The notes beneath the pieces were generated by a model that worked only from the letters and a program-made list of their open reading frames with translations, was not told the origin of the DNA and searched no databases. 7,077 nucleotides of DNA from assembly GCA_902485915.1 (NCBI GenBank), contig CABTMH010000137.1:1-7077 (forward strand). The letters are read 5' to 3'. The translations under genes and the position numbers were made by a program. This document shows positions 1 to 5,919 of the stretch, piece after piece (within the stretch, counting starts at the first letter, position 1; every line of letters begins with the position of its first letter). The stretch comes from an uncultured Oribacterium sp. GTDB taxonomy: Bacteria; Bacillota; Clostridia; Lachnospirales; Lachnospiraceae.

Positions 1-55
1 AGGCTTTATTAAAATTCCGTTCATGCTTCATCAGATTCGCAATGTTGTACTACTT

Positions 56-84
56 ATAATAGGAAGCTGTGACCCTTCTGTGAA
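56..84 (-). promoter_or_regulatory. Putative sigma-A promoter reading out of the left edge
   Basis: Read on the minus strand there is a -35 box TTCACA (79-84), a 17-base spacer and a -10 box TATTAT (56-61). Each box matches the consensus at five of six positions. It lies three bases beyond the palindrome that follows rarA, so it would begin a new transcript at about position 49 heading left. The downstream DNA has minus-strand ATG codons at 29-31 and 22-24 with open frames to the window edge, but neither has a convincing ribosome binding site and too little is visible to call a gene. The promoter rests on box match and spacing only. Confidence 0.5.
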
Positions 85-86
85 TT

Positions 87-120
87 TTTCAGAGCTACGG
101 AAAAATCCGTAGCTCTGAAA
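87..120 (-). terminator. Perfect 15-bp palindrome after rarA, possible terminator
   Basis: Positions 87-101 and 106-120 are perfect inverted complements around the four-base loop at 102-105. The right arm touches the rarA stop codon at 121-123. The position suits a transcription terminator or a 3'-end stabilising hairpin for the rarA message. Against a classical intrinsic terminator, neither strand has a U-run after the stem; on the minus strand the stem is followed by A-rich sequence. The inverted repeat is certain; its function is inferred. Confidence 0.5.
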
Positions 121-1413
121 TCATGTATCCGAGTTTCTTCTATGCTTATGCGGATAGTGGTAGAACTCCATGTCCTTCACGCCATCCGGGAGGTACTGCT
201 GCTCGACCCAGTTGCCCGGGTAGTCGTGCGGGTACTTGTAGCCGACGCCGCGGTTCAGCTTACTGCTGGCCTTATAGTGGGCGTCCTGCAGGTAGGATGG
301 GATCGGGAGGTTGCCGGAGTGCTGAACCTCCTGCATGGCCTCGAAGATCGCGGCGGAGCAGGCGTTGGACTTCGGTGCGGAGGCGACGTAGGTCGCGGCC
401 TGGGCCAGGATGATCTGGGATTCCGGCATGCCGACACGTTCCACCGCCAGGAACGCGTTGGTCGCAACCACTGCCGCCATGGGGTCTGCATTGCCCACGT
501 CCTCGGAGGCGCAGATCACGATGCGGCGGGCGATGAACTTGATGTCTTCGCCGGCGGAGAGCATGCGGGCCAGGTAGTAGACGGCGGCGTCCGGGTCGGA
601 GCCGCGCATGGACTTGATGAAGGCGCTCACGGTGTCGTAGTGGTTATCGCCGTCCTTATCATAGCGCACGGCGCGCTTCTGGATGCACTCGGAGGCGACG
701 TCGAGGGTGATGTGGATGCGGCCGTCCGGGTCGCGGTCGGTGGTGAGGACTGCGAGCTCGATGGCGTTGAGCGCCGCGCGGGCGTCGCCGTTTACGGTAT
801 CGGCGAGAAAATCACGTGCGTCGTCGTCGATCCAGGCATGGAAGGCGCCGACGCCCTTCCGCGTGTCCGTGAGGGCGCGGTCGATGAGGGTCGCGATGTT
901 CTCGCGGGAGAGCGGCTTCAGCTCGAAGATGCGGGAGCGGGAAATCAGCGCGCCGTTAACCTCGAAGTACGGGTTCTCGGTGGTCGCGCCGATGAGGATG
1001 ACGGTGCCGTCCTCGACGAACGGGAGGAGGTAGTCCTGCTGCGCCTTGTTGAAGCGGTGGATCTCATCGATGAAGAGGATGGTCTTCCGACCATAGCCGC
1101 CGTGGTTCTGCTTCGCGCGGGCGATGACCTCCTCGAGGTCCTTCTTTCCGGCGATGGTGGCGTTCACCTGCTCGAAGTCGGCCTTCGTGGTGTGCGCGAT
1201 GACCTGCGCGAGGGTCGTCTTGCCGGTGCCCGGCGGGCCATAAAAGATGAGGGAGCCGAGCTTGTCGGCCCGAATCGCGCGGTAGAGCAGGGTGCCTGGG
1301 GCGATGATCTGCTCCTGGCCGACGATGTCGTCGAGGGTTTCCGGGCGCATGCGGGAGGCCAGCGGCGCGTCGGACTCCTTCTGCTTCTCCGCCATATATT
1401 CAAATAAATCCAT
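121..1413 (-). CDS. rarA: Replication-associated recombination protein A (RarA/MgsA), AAA+ ATPase
   Basis: The 430-residue product is full length for the RarA/MgsA/WRNIP1 family of clamp-loader-like AAA+ ATPases, which act at stalled or gapped replication forks as tetramers and interact with single-strand-binding protein in characterised relatives. The N-terminus carries the family stretch RMRPETLDDIVGQ (residues 21-33). The Walker A loop GPPGTGKT is at 59-66, the Walker B box ILFIDEIHRFNK at 112-123, a sensor 1 segment GATTENP at 142-148, an arginine-finger-type SRSR at 158-161 and a sensor 2 segment GDARAALN at 209-216. The rest, from about 260, matches the helical C-terminal oligomerisation region, including SEDVGNADP. 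The start ATG has an AGAAGG-type ribosome site seven or so bases upstream. No promoter is obvious in front of it, so it may be read from the VOC gene upstream. The product and extent are secure. Confidence 0.97.
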   Translation of the reverse strand: MDLFEYMAEKQKESDAPLASRMRPETLDDIVGQEQIIAPGTLLYRAIRADKLGSLIFYGPPGTGKTTLAQVIAHTTKADFEQVNATIAGKKDLEEVIARAKQNHGGYGRKTILFIDEIHRFNKAQQDYLLPFVEDGTVILIGATTENPYFEVNGALISRSRIFELKPLSRENIATLIDRALTDTRKGVGAFHAWIDDDARDFLADTVNGDARAALNAIELAVLTTDRDPDGRIHITLDVASECIQKRAVRYDKDGDNHYDTVSAFIKSMRGSDPDAAVYYLARMLSAGEDIKFIARRIVICASEDVGNADPMAAVVATNAFLAVERVGMPESQIILAQAATYVASAPKSNACSAAIFEAMQEVQHSGNLPIPSYLQDAHYKASSKLNRGVGYKYPHDYPGNWVEQQYLPDGVKDMEFYHYPHKHRRNSDT

Positions 1414-1449
1414 GGTTCACCTTCTTCTGGGATGTCCCCTGATGTAAAC

Positions 1450-1471
1450 GAGCCGGACCTACGTCCGGCTC
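1450..1471 (-). terminator. Hairpin between the VOC gene and rarA, weak terminator candidate
   Basis: GAGCCGGAC (1450-1458) and GTCCGGCTC (1463-1471) form a perfect 9-bp GC-rich stem with a four-base loop. In the minus direction the stem is followed by GTTTACATC, a poor U-tract, so termination would be partial at best. A second, 5-bp stem, GGGGC/GCCCC, lies beside it at 1477-1489. No promoter for rarA is visible downstream of the stem, which favours at least some read-through. The rest of the 147-base gap shows nothing recognisable. Confidence 0.4.
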
Positions 1472-1560
1472 TACGTGGGGCGAGGCCCCTGTGTTTTCGT
1501 TCTGTCTGTGGCGCGGTCGCGGTCGAGCCGCTACATGCGCGCGGCGGGGCAATGCTTACA

Positions 1561-1959
1561 TCATGCTTCTTCCGGCCAGGACTGTGGCTTCGTGCGGTCC
1601 GGGATCACCTCGATCCAGTAGCCGTCCGGGTCCTCGACGAAGTAGATGCCCATCGGGGCGTTCTCGAAGCAGACGCAGCCCATCTTCGTGTGGAGATCGT
1701 GCGCTTCCTTGATGTTCGGGGTGCGGAGCGCGAGGTGGAACTCCTGCTCGCCGAGGTCATACGCCTCGGTGCGATCCTTGAGGTAGGTGAGCTCCAGACG
1801 GAAGCTCGTGGTGTTGTCGCCGAGGAAGGCGAGGGTGAAGTTCGGGCGGTCCTTGACTTCGACCGGCTCGAGACCGAAGGCTTCCTTATAGAACTTGAGG
1901 GAGCGGTCGAGATCCTTAACGTTAAAGTTGAAGTGGTTGAAAGCGAAGGTGTTATTCAT
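1561..1959 (-). CDS. gloA: Glyoxalase I-like (lactoylglutathione lyase family) VOC metalloenzyme
   Basis: This 132-residue protein has the paired beta-alpha-beta-beta-beta modules of the vicinal-oxygen-chelate superfamily and the length of bacterial glyoxalase I. The four expected metal ligands sit at family spacing: H9 in FNHFNFNV, E56 in RLELTY, H75 in EFHLAL and E117 in GYWIEV, close to the H5/E56/H74/E122 set of Escherichia coli GloA. The module two ending FVEDPDGYWIEVIP is typical. Glyoxalase I isomerises the hemithioacetal of methylglyoxal and a thiol, removing a toxic by-product of glycolysis in the cytoplasm. Many Clostridia lack glutathione, so the thiol cofactor or even the substrate may differ; 'VOC family protein' is the safe call. 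The ATG is preceded by GAGGAG five bases upstream. It lies between the large membrane-protein gene and rarA on the same strand; no clear promoter was seen in the 211 bases upstream. Confidence 0.85.
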   Translation of the reverse strand: MNNTFAFNHFNFNVKDLDRSLKFYKEAFGLEPVEVKDRPNFTLAFLGDNTTSFRLELTYLKDRTEAYDLGEQEFHLALRTPNIKEAHDLHTKMGCVCFENAPMGIYFVEDPDGYWIEVIPDRTKPQSWPEEA

Positions 1960-2056
1960 GGGTTCTCCTCTGTGTTGTTTTTATGCATGTCGTCCGCGGG
2001 TTTCGGTGGCCGCGCGGGCGGAGTAAACGGAGCTGCATGGCCGCAGGCACACAGAT

Positions 2057-2173
2057 GCGCGGGCGGGTGCTGGGTGCTGGCGTCGGCCGCGATCAGCGCG
2101 GGCGGGTGCCGAGTGCTGGCGTCGGCCGCGATCAGCGCGGGCGGGTGCTGGATGTAGGCATTGGCTGCGATCA
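2057..2173. repeat. Three 39-bp tandem repeats beginning at the stop codon of the membrane-protein gene
   Basis: Three head-to-tail 39-base units lie at 2057-2095, 2096-2134 and 2135-2173. The first two differ at two positions; the third differs from the first at six. In the minus direction each unit starts with TGA, and the TGA of the third unit is the stop codon of the upstream 1029-codon gene. Because 39 is a multiple of three, all three TGA codons are in the same frame. The unit junctions contain a short CCGCG/CGCGG stem, and at the gene end GGCTG/CAGCC (2163-2167, 2172-2176). The array fills most of the 211-base gap before the VOC gene. Nothing else was recognised in that gap, and there is no obvious intrinsic terminator. 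Confidence 0.9.
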
Positions 2174-5100
2174 GCCCTGGCTGCCCAGGATGAAATCGAA
2201 CTTCGTGATGACGCCGTCGTCGTCGAAGGTCGGATTCAAGATACCGATGTGCGGCAGGAAATGGTAGGCGTCGGTGACCAGCGCGTCCGGAAGCTTCTTA
2301 TCGATGTAGTGCATCCATGCGCGGTTGCTGATCTTCACGGTGACATCGTAGCTGTCGCCCTCCGGTGTGTCGGAGGTATGCGAATCGTATGCCTTCGCCG
2401 CGAAGGTCGAGTAGTCGCCCGTCTTCTGGCGGTCGGCGGTCTGGATCACCACCATCGCCTTCGGGTGCTGCTGGAACAGGGTCACGAGGTCGGAGGCCTT
2501 GCGGCCGCTTGCGTCCACGGCGATGCCGTCCGGGGTTGTGGTGTCCTTCAGCATCTTTCCATCGGCGCCGACGTAGTAGGTATCCTCGATCCAGACGTCG
2601 GTGAGCATCCGGCCGGTCTCGTCGAAGAAGTACCAGTCGTCGTCCGACTGCTGCCAGCCGGTCTGCATCACGCCATCCGCGTCGAAGAAGTAGGTATCGC
2701 GGTCGATCTCGGTGAGACCAGTCGCGCGGTAGCCCGCCTCGTCGAAGTAATACTTCTGGTCGTCGATGGTCTGCCAGCCGGTCACGAAGCGGCCATCCTC
2801 GCCGAGGTACTGCACGCCGTCAGCGGTTTTATGCCAGTCGTTCAGCGAGTACTTGTCCGGGTCGAGTTTTATCTCGTAGCTCTGGGTGAAGCTGCTGCCC
2901 GCCTCGCCGTCCCGCGCGATCGCGTGGGCGGTCACGGTGTAGCGGCCGCTGTAGCTGAGCTCGGCCGGGGTAGCATACTCGATCGTCTCCGGCTTCGTGC
3001 TGTCGCCGTCCCGCTGAATCGTGTAAAGGACCTGGTCACCGGCGTCGGTGCTCAGCTTCACGCTGACCGGATCGGTGAAGTCGCCGCCCTCCGGGTCGAA
3101 GTGAACCGTCGGGTCCAGCGTCTCGAGCGCGTCCTTCAGCGCGCTGCTGTCCGGGTAGTCTGCGAGGCTGCTCTTCAGGAGTGCCACGGCCTCGGCGTGC
3201 TGCCCGGCGTCTGCGTAGGCGTCGGCGGCGTGGAGGCAGAGCTCCTCACTCTGCATACCATAGCCGAACAGCTGCTGGTAGGCCGCAGCCGCGCTCGTGT
3301 AGTCGGCGGCTGCGTATGCCTTCTCCGCCTGTCTGCGGATCCGGCTTTCCTTCGTGGCTGGCATCTGGTACCATCCCGCCAATGCTACGGCCACGACTAC
3401 GATCACTGCGACCGCGACTTTCATGAGCAGCTTCGGGTTACGAACAGGCGCTGCGGAAGGTGATGGAGCGGTGGCAGTGTGTTCGCTGTCTGCGGAGTCA
3501 GAATCGTCATCATCGATGTCATCGGAGTCGGAGTCGTCATCGGTGACAGTGGAATCGTCAGTGTCATCGGAGTCAGAAGCATCCTCGAACTCATCCTCTG
3601 CATCGTCCGGCAGATGATCCGCGATCGAGATCACCTCTGCGGACTCGGCATCTTCGTCGGTTTCTTCGGTTGATTTCTCCGCGCTATTCTCTGCTGTTTC
3701 TGGTTCTCCGCCAGCTGCTTCCTCTGCTGGTTCTTCAGATTCTGCAGCTTCGTCCGCTGCTTTCTCAGTGGAATTCTCCTCTGCTACTACCGGCTCAACC
3801 GCATCAGATGATTCGGATTCTGCAGCTTCGTCCGCTGCTTTCTCGGTGGAATTCTCCTCTGTTTCTGTCGGTTCAACCGCATCAGATGATTCGGATTCTG
3901 CAGCTTCGTCCGCTGCTTTCTCGGTGGAGTTCTCCTCTGCTTCTGTCGGCTCAACCGCATCAGATGATTCGGTTGCTTCGGTCGTTTCTGAAGACTCCGT
4001 ACTCTCTTCCGCCGAATCTGCTGCGTTTTCCTCCGAAGCTTCTACTTCTTCAGTGGATTCCTCAGATTCTGCTGTGTTTTCCGAAGATGTTTCCTCGGCA
4101 TCCTCCGCTCTTTCTGTGTCCTCAGCAGAAACCTCAGCGGCTTCTTCTGCAATTTCAGCATCTTCGGAAATCTCTGCTTCTTCAGCAGATTCGTCTTCGG
4201 CAGCCGCATCGTCTATCTTTTCTTCGGTAGAAGCTTCGTCTGTCTCTTCTACGGCTTCGATCGTCTCTGAAGTCTCTGACTCTTCAGCAACATCTGACGC
4301 TTCTGTCGTTGCCTCTTCGTCCTCGTCATCGTCGAACATGTGGGTGCCGAGGGTTTTACGGGAGGCGAGGTTAAGGAGCTCCTGCTTCATCGCCTCTTCG
4401 AGTTCGGCGCGTTCTGCGTCTTTCTTCGCTTGGGCTTCGGCTTCTTCCTGTGCCTTGCGCTCGGCCTCTGCTCTCGCTTCTGCCTCTTCACGAGCCTGAC
4501 GCTCCGCTTCTTCACGGGCGAGACGCTCAGCTTCGGCTCTCGCTTCTGCCTCTTCACGGGCCTGGCGCTCGGCCTCTTCACGCGCGCGGCGCTCGGCTTC
4601 GGCTCTCGCCGCAGCTTCTTCGCGGGCGATGCGCTCCGCTTCCTCACGGGCCTTCCGCTCGGCTTCGGCTCTCGCCTCAGCTTCCTCGCGGGCCTTGCGC
4701 TCTTCTTCCTCACGGCGGCGACGCTCCTCCGCCTCGAAGCGGAGGGCCTTTTTATAGAATTCATCGAGGATCGCTTCGTCCTCCGCTGCTGGATCGTAAT
4801 CCTCCTCGTCTTCCGAAGAAGCCTCTGCAGCAGACGGTTTCGATGAAGCATCGCGTTTCTCTCCGAAGGATTCGCCGAAGTCTATATCGAAATCCGCGTC
4901 CAGGTCCTCACGCGCACGCGCGTTTGCGGTATCTTCAGCATCGCCGTCCGACACAGGCTCGCCGTCCGGCGTCACACGAGGCTCTGCCGCAGCGCCATCC
5001 GTGCTGAGGTCGCCTGCATTGGCCGACGAAGTCTCCGCCATCTGATCGAGCTTCGCCGAAAGGTCGTCGCCGATGGTCGCCTTCTGACGGTCCCAGGCCG

Positions 5101-5260
5101 CGCGCACAGTTTCCGCGTTGTAGACCGGAAGCATCTCCGCCGAGCTCTCGAGCTGCGCCTCGTAACGGATCCGGTCTAAGCCGTCGGCAAACAGCGCTCC
5201 GCAGTAAGGGCAGAACGACGCGCCATCCTGTATTTCTTTTCCACAGTTTGTACAAATCAT
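2171..5260 (-). CDS. Zinc-ribbon, single-span membrane protein with acidic repeats, TPR-like, CHB_HEX and cell-wall-binding repeats
   Basis: The 1029-residue product is modular and I recognise no named gene. Residues 3-20 form a zinc ribbon (C3, C6, C17, C20). Residues 165-300 are a charged Ala/Glu/Arg helix with four 22-residue units. Residues 309-590 are extremely acidic, Ser/Glu/Ala-rich with three 26-residue repeats, then Asp/Ser-rich from about 551; a Pro/Ala/Ser linker follows at 595-606. A hydrophobic span at 611-631 starts after RNPK. Then come TPR-like helices (642-712), a chitobiase/hexosaminidase C-terminal-type beta domain (715-800), aromatic GW/YYF cell-wall-binding repeats (808-910) and an unassigned C-terminus (923-1029). 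The likely topology is ribbon and acidic arm in the cytoplasm, TPR-to-C-terminus outside. This resembles TcaA/YvbJ-type zinc-ribbon membrane proteins in plan only. ATG 5258-5260 has a modest AAGG seven bases upstream and an extended -10 promoter. Extent is secure; function unknown. Confidence 0.93.
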   Translation of the reverse strand: MICTNCGKEIQDGASFCPYCGALFADGLDRIRYEAQLESSAEMLPVYNAETVRAAWDRQKATIGDDLSAKLDQMAETSSANAGDLSTDGAAAEPRVTPDGEPVSDGDAEDTANARAREDLDADFDIDFGESFGEKRDASSKPSAAEASSEDEEDYDPAAEDEAILDEFYKKALRFEAEERRRREEEERKAREEAEARAEAERKAREEAERIAREEAAARAEAERRAREEAERQAREEAEARAEAERLAREEAERQAREEAEARAEAERKAQEEAEAQAKKDAERAELEEAMKQELLNLASRKTLGTHMFDDDEDEEATTEASDVAEESETSETIEAVEETDEASTEEKIDDAAAEDESAEEAEISEDAEIAEEAAEVSAEDTERAEDAEETSSENTAESEESTEEVEASEENAADSAEESTESSETTEATESSDAVEPTEAEENSTEKAADEAAESESSDAVEPTETEENSTEKAADEAAESESSDAVEPVVAEENSTEKAADEAAESEEPAEEAAGGEPETAENSAEKSTEETDEDAESAEVISIADHLPDDAEDEFEDASDSDDTDDSTVTDDDSDSDDIDDDDSDSADSEHTATAPSPSAAPVRNPKLLMKVAVAVIVVVAVALAGWYQMPATKESRIRRQAEKAYAAADYTSAAAAYQQLFGYGMQSEELCLHAADAYADAGQHAEAVALLKSSLADYPDSSALKDALETLDPTVHFDPEGGDFTDPVSVKLSTDAGDQVLYTIQRDGDSTKPETIEYATPAELSYSGRYTVTAHAIARDGEAGSSFTQSYEIKLDPDKYSLNDWHKTADGVQYLGEDGRFVTGWQTIDDQKYYFDEAGYRATGLTEIDRDTYFFDADGVMQTGWQQSDDDWYFFDETGRMLTDVWIEDTYYVGADGKMLKDTTTPDGIAVDASGRKASDLVTLFQQHPKAMVVIQTADRQKTGDYSTFAAKAYDSHTSDTPEGDSYDVTVKISNRAWMHYIDKKLPDALVTDAYHFLPHIGILNPTFDDDGVITKFDFILGSQG
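3738..3971. repeat. Three 78-bp tandem repeats inside the acidic region of the membrane-protein gene
   Basis: Three near-identical 78-base units (3738-3815, 3816-3893, 3894-3971) encode three 26-residue units (residues 431-456, 457-482, 483-508), each beginning ESSDAVEP and ending KAADEAAES. They differ only at a few positions in the middle (TEAE, TETE, VVAE). The unit is in frame, so copy-number change would lengthen or shorten the acidic arm without breaking the gene. The near-identity at DNA level points to recent duplication. Confidence 0.95.
4430..4693. repeat. Four 66-bp repeats encoding a charged helical segment
   Basis: Residues 190-277 of the membrane protein are four 22-residue units (190-211, 212-233, 234-255, 256-277), each built from a 14-residue AREEAEARAEAERK-type block plus an 8-residue AREEAERQ-type block. 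The Glu/Arg/Ala pattern predicts a long continuous helix, either a coiled coil or a stable single alpha-helix. The DNA copies have diverged more than the 78-bp repeats, so this array is older or more constrained. Confidence 0.9.
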
Positions 5261-5280
5261 AAATATGCCTTATTCAGTGC

Positions 5281-5299
5281 GCTTCGCGGGATGCGAAGC
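5281..5299 (-). other. 5'-UTR hairpin ahead of the membrane-protein gene
   Basis: GCTTCGC (5281-5287) and GCGAAGC (5293-5299) form a perfect 7-bp stem with a five-base loop. It lies between the predicted transcript start near 5319 and the ribosome site at 5268-5271, leaving about ten bases free. It could influence message stability or initiation; no known riboswitch or leader family was recognised. Confidence 0.5.
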
Positions 5300-5325
5300 A
5301 AATATATTTAGACAGTCCTTATTTT

Positions 5326-5334
5326 ATTATACCA
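5326..5334 (-). promoter_or_regulatory. Extended -10 promoter of the membrane-protein gene
   Basis: Read on the minus strand the site is TGGTATAAT, a perfect TATAAT box with the TGn extension that lets sigma-A promoters work without a strong -35 box. No good TTGACA-like hexamer is present 16-19 bases upstream. Transcription would start near 5319, giving a leader of about 59 bases before the ATG at 5260. Confidence 0.65.
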
Positions 5335-5368
5335 AATAATCATAGAGATGGTTATAAAAAATATGTGG

Positions 5369-5454
5369 CGGATCGCGGCTGACACCCGCGGTCACTTCTC
5401 TCTACTACAAGTCACCTGATCCGGGCATACCTTCGGATGCCCGGATCGCGGCTG
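5369..5454. repeat. 13-bp direct repeat with two associated hairpins
   Basis: CGGATCGCGGCTG occurs at 5369-5381 and again at 5442-5454. Each copy supplies one arm of a hairpin: the first makes an 8-bp stem with one G-U pair (5371-5378 with 5386-5393), and the second completes a perfect 11-bp stem (5418-5428 with 5437-5447) with an eight-base loop containing TTCGG. Neither stem is directly followed by a U-run, though a run of six U on the minus strand lies at 5356-5361. This segment is between the rplL terminator and the next promoter and contains no gene. Confidence 0.7.
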
Positions 5455-5537
5455 GCGCCGCATAAAACAAAAACAGGATGCAGATTTGCAGGCGAGCCTG
5501 CAATCTGCATCCTGTTTTGTTTTACGTGACTTGTAGT
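5404..5537. repeat. 134-bp element bounded by a 12-bp inverted repeat
   Basis: ACTACAAGTCAC (5404-5415) is the exact reverse complement of GTGACTTGTAGT (5526-5537). Between them are the 11-bp hairpin at 5418-5447 and the long terminator hairpin at 5463-5524. In RNA the 12-bp repeat could close a three-way structure with two branches. As DNA it looks like a small terminal-inverted-repeat unit, but I see no flanking target-site duplication and no transposase. The inverted repeat itself is exact; its nature is unknown. Confidence 0.75.
5463..5524 (-). terminator. Strong intrinsic terminator after rplL (potentially bidirectional)
   Basis: Left arm 5463-5492 and right arm 5497-5524 pair over about 28 positions with only two single-base bulges, around the loop CGAG. 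The GC-rich core is flanked by A-rich and T-rich tails on both sides, giving TTTTTGTTTTA on the minus strand after the core and TTTTGTTTTA on the plus strand. It begins 24 bases past the rplL stop codon and would end the rplJ-rplL transcript there. Confidence 0.9.
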
Positions 5538-5547
5538 GTCGCGGAGA

Positions 5548-5919
5548 TTACTTAAGGGTAACCTTAGCGCCCTCAGCCTCAAGCTTAGCCTTGAGATCCT
5601 CAGCCTCTGCCTTAGGAGCAGCCTCCTTGAGAACCTTAGGAGCAGCCTCAACGGCCTCCTTAGCTTCCTTAAGGCCGAGACCAGTAGCCTCACGTACAAC
5701 CTTGATAACCTTGATCTTGTTAGGACCAACATCAGTAAGCTCTACGTCGAACTCAGTCTTCTCCTCAGCTGGAGCTGCAGCAGCGCCAGCAGCAACAACA
5801 ACACCTGCAGCAGCAGATACGCCGAACTCTTCCTCAACAGCCTTTACAAGGTCATTAAGCTCTACAACGGAAAGCTCCTTGATAGCTGCGATAAACTCTT
5901 CTGTAGTTAACTTAGCCAT
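5548..5919 (-). CDS. rplL: Large ribosomal subunit protein bL12 (L7/L12)
   Basis: The 123-residue product has the standard length and layout of L7/L12: an N-terminal dimerisation and L10-binding helix pair (MAKLTTEEFIAAIKEL, residues 1-33), an Ala-rich flexible hinge (about 36-52) and a compact C-terminal domain (about 53-123) with KIKVIKVVREATGLGLKEAK, the surface that contacts EF-Tu, EF-G and other translational GTPases. It forms the mobile stalk of the 50S subunit on L10. I start it at the MAKL methionine because GGAGG (5928-5932) lies eight bases upstream and this N-terminus is conserved; an in-frame ATG 11 codons upstream lacks a ribosome site. It follows rplJ by 108 bases on the same strand, and a strong terminator ends the unit right after it. 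Confidence 0.98.
   Translation of the reverse strand: MAKLTTEEFIAAIKELSVVELNDLVKAVEEEFGVSAAAGVVVAAGAAAAPAEEKTEFDVELTDVGPNKIKVIKVVREATGLGLKEAKEAVEAAPKVLKEAAPKAEAEDLKAKLEAEGAKVTLK

Noticed and set aside
142..1407. Long open frame on the plus strand opposite rarA
   Set aside because: It is a complementary-strand shadow of rarA: the rarA frame carries all AAA+ motifs at family spacing, while the plus-strand translation has no recognisable domain and no ribosome site.
1432..2157. Plus-strand open frame across the VOC gene and the 39-bp repeats
   Set aside because: It spans the antisense of a well-supported VOC gene and a GC-rich repeat array; the repetitive C-terminus is just the 39-bp array translated.
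2249..3463. Plus-strand open frame opposite the C-terminal half of the membrane protein
   Set aside because: It mirrors a coding frame with clear TPR-like, CHB_HEX and cell-wall-binding features; GC-rich codons keep the opposite strand free of stops.
3670..4499. Ser/Ala-rich and Leu/Pro-rich plus-strand frames opposite the acidic region
   Set aside because: They are complementary-strand translations of the Ser/Glu/Ala codons; the repeat period is fixed by the minus-strand protein.
3738..4693. Tandem repeats considered as CRISPR or a mobile array
   Set aside because: The 78-bp and 66-bp units are contiguous, in frame and coding, with no unique spacers and no cas or transposase gene nearby.
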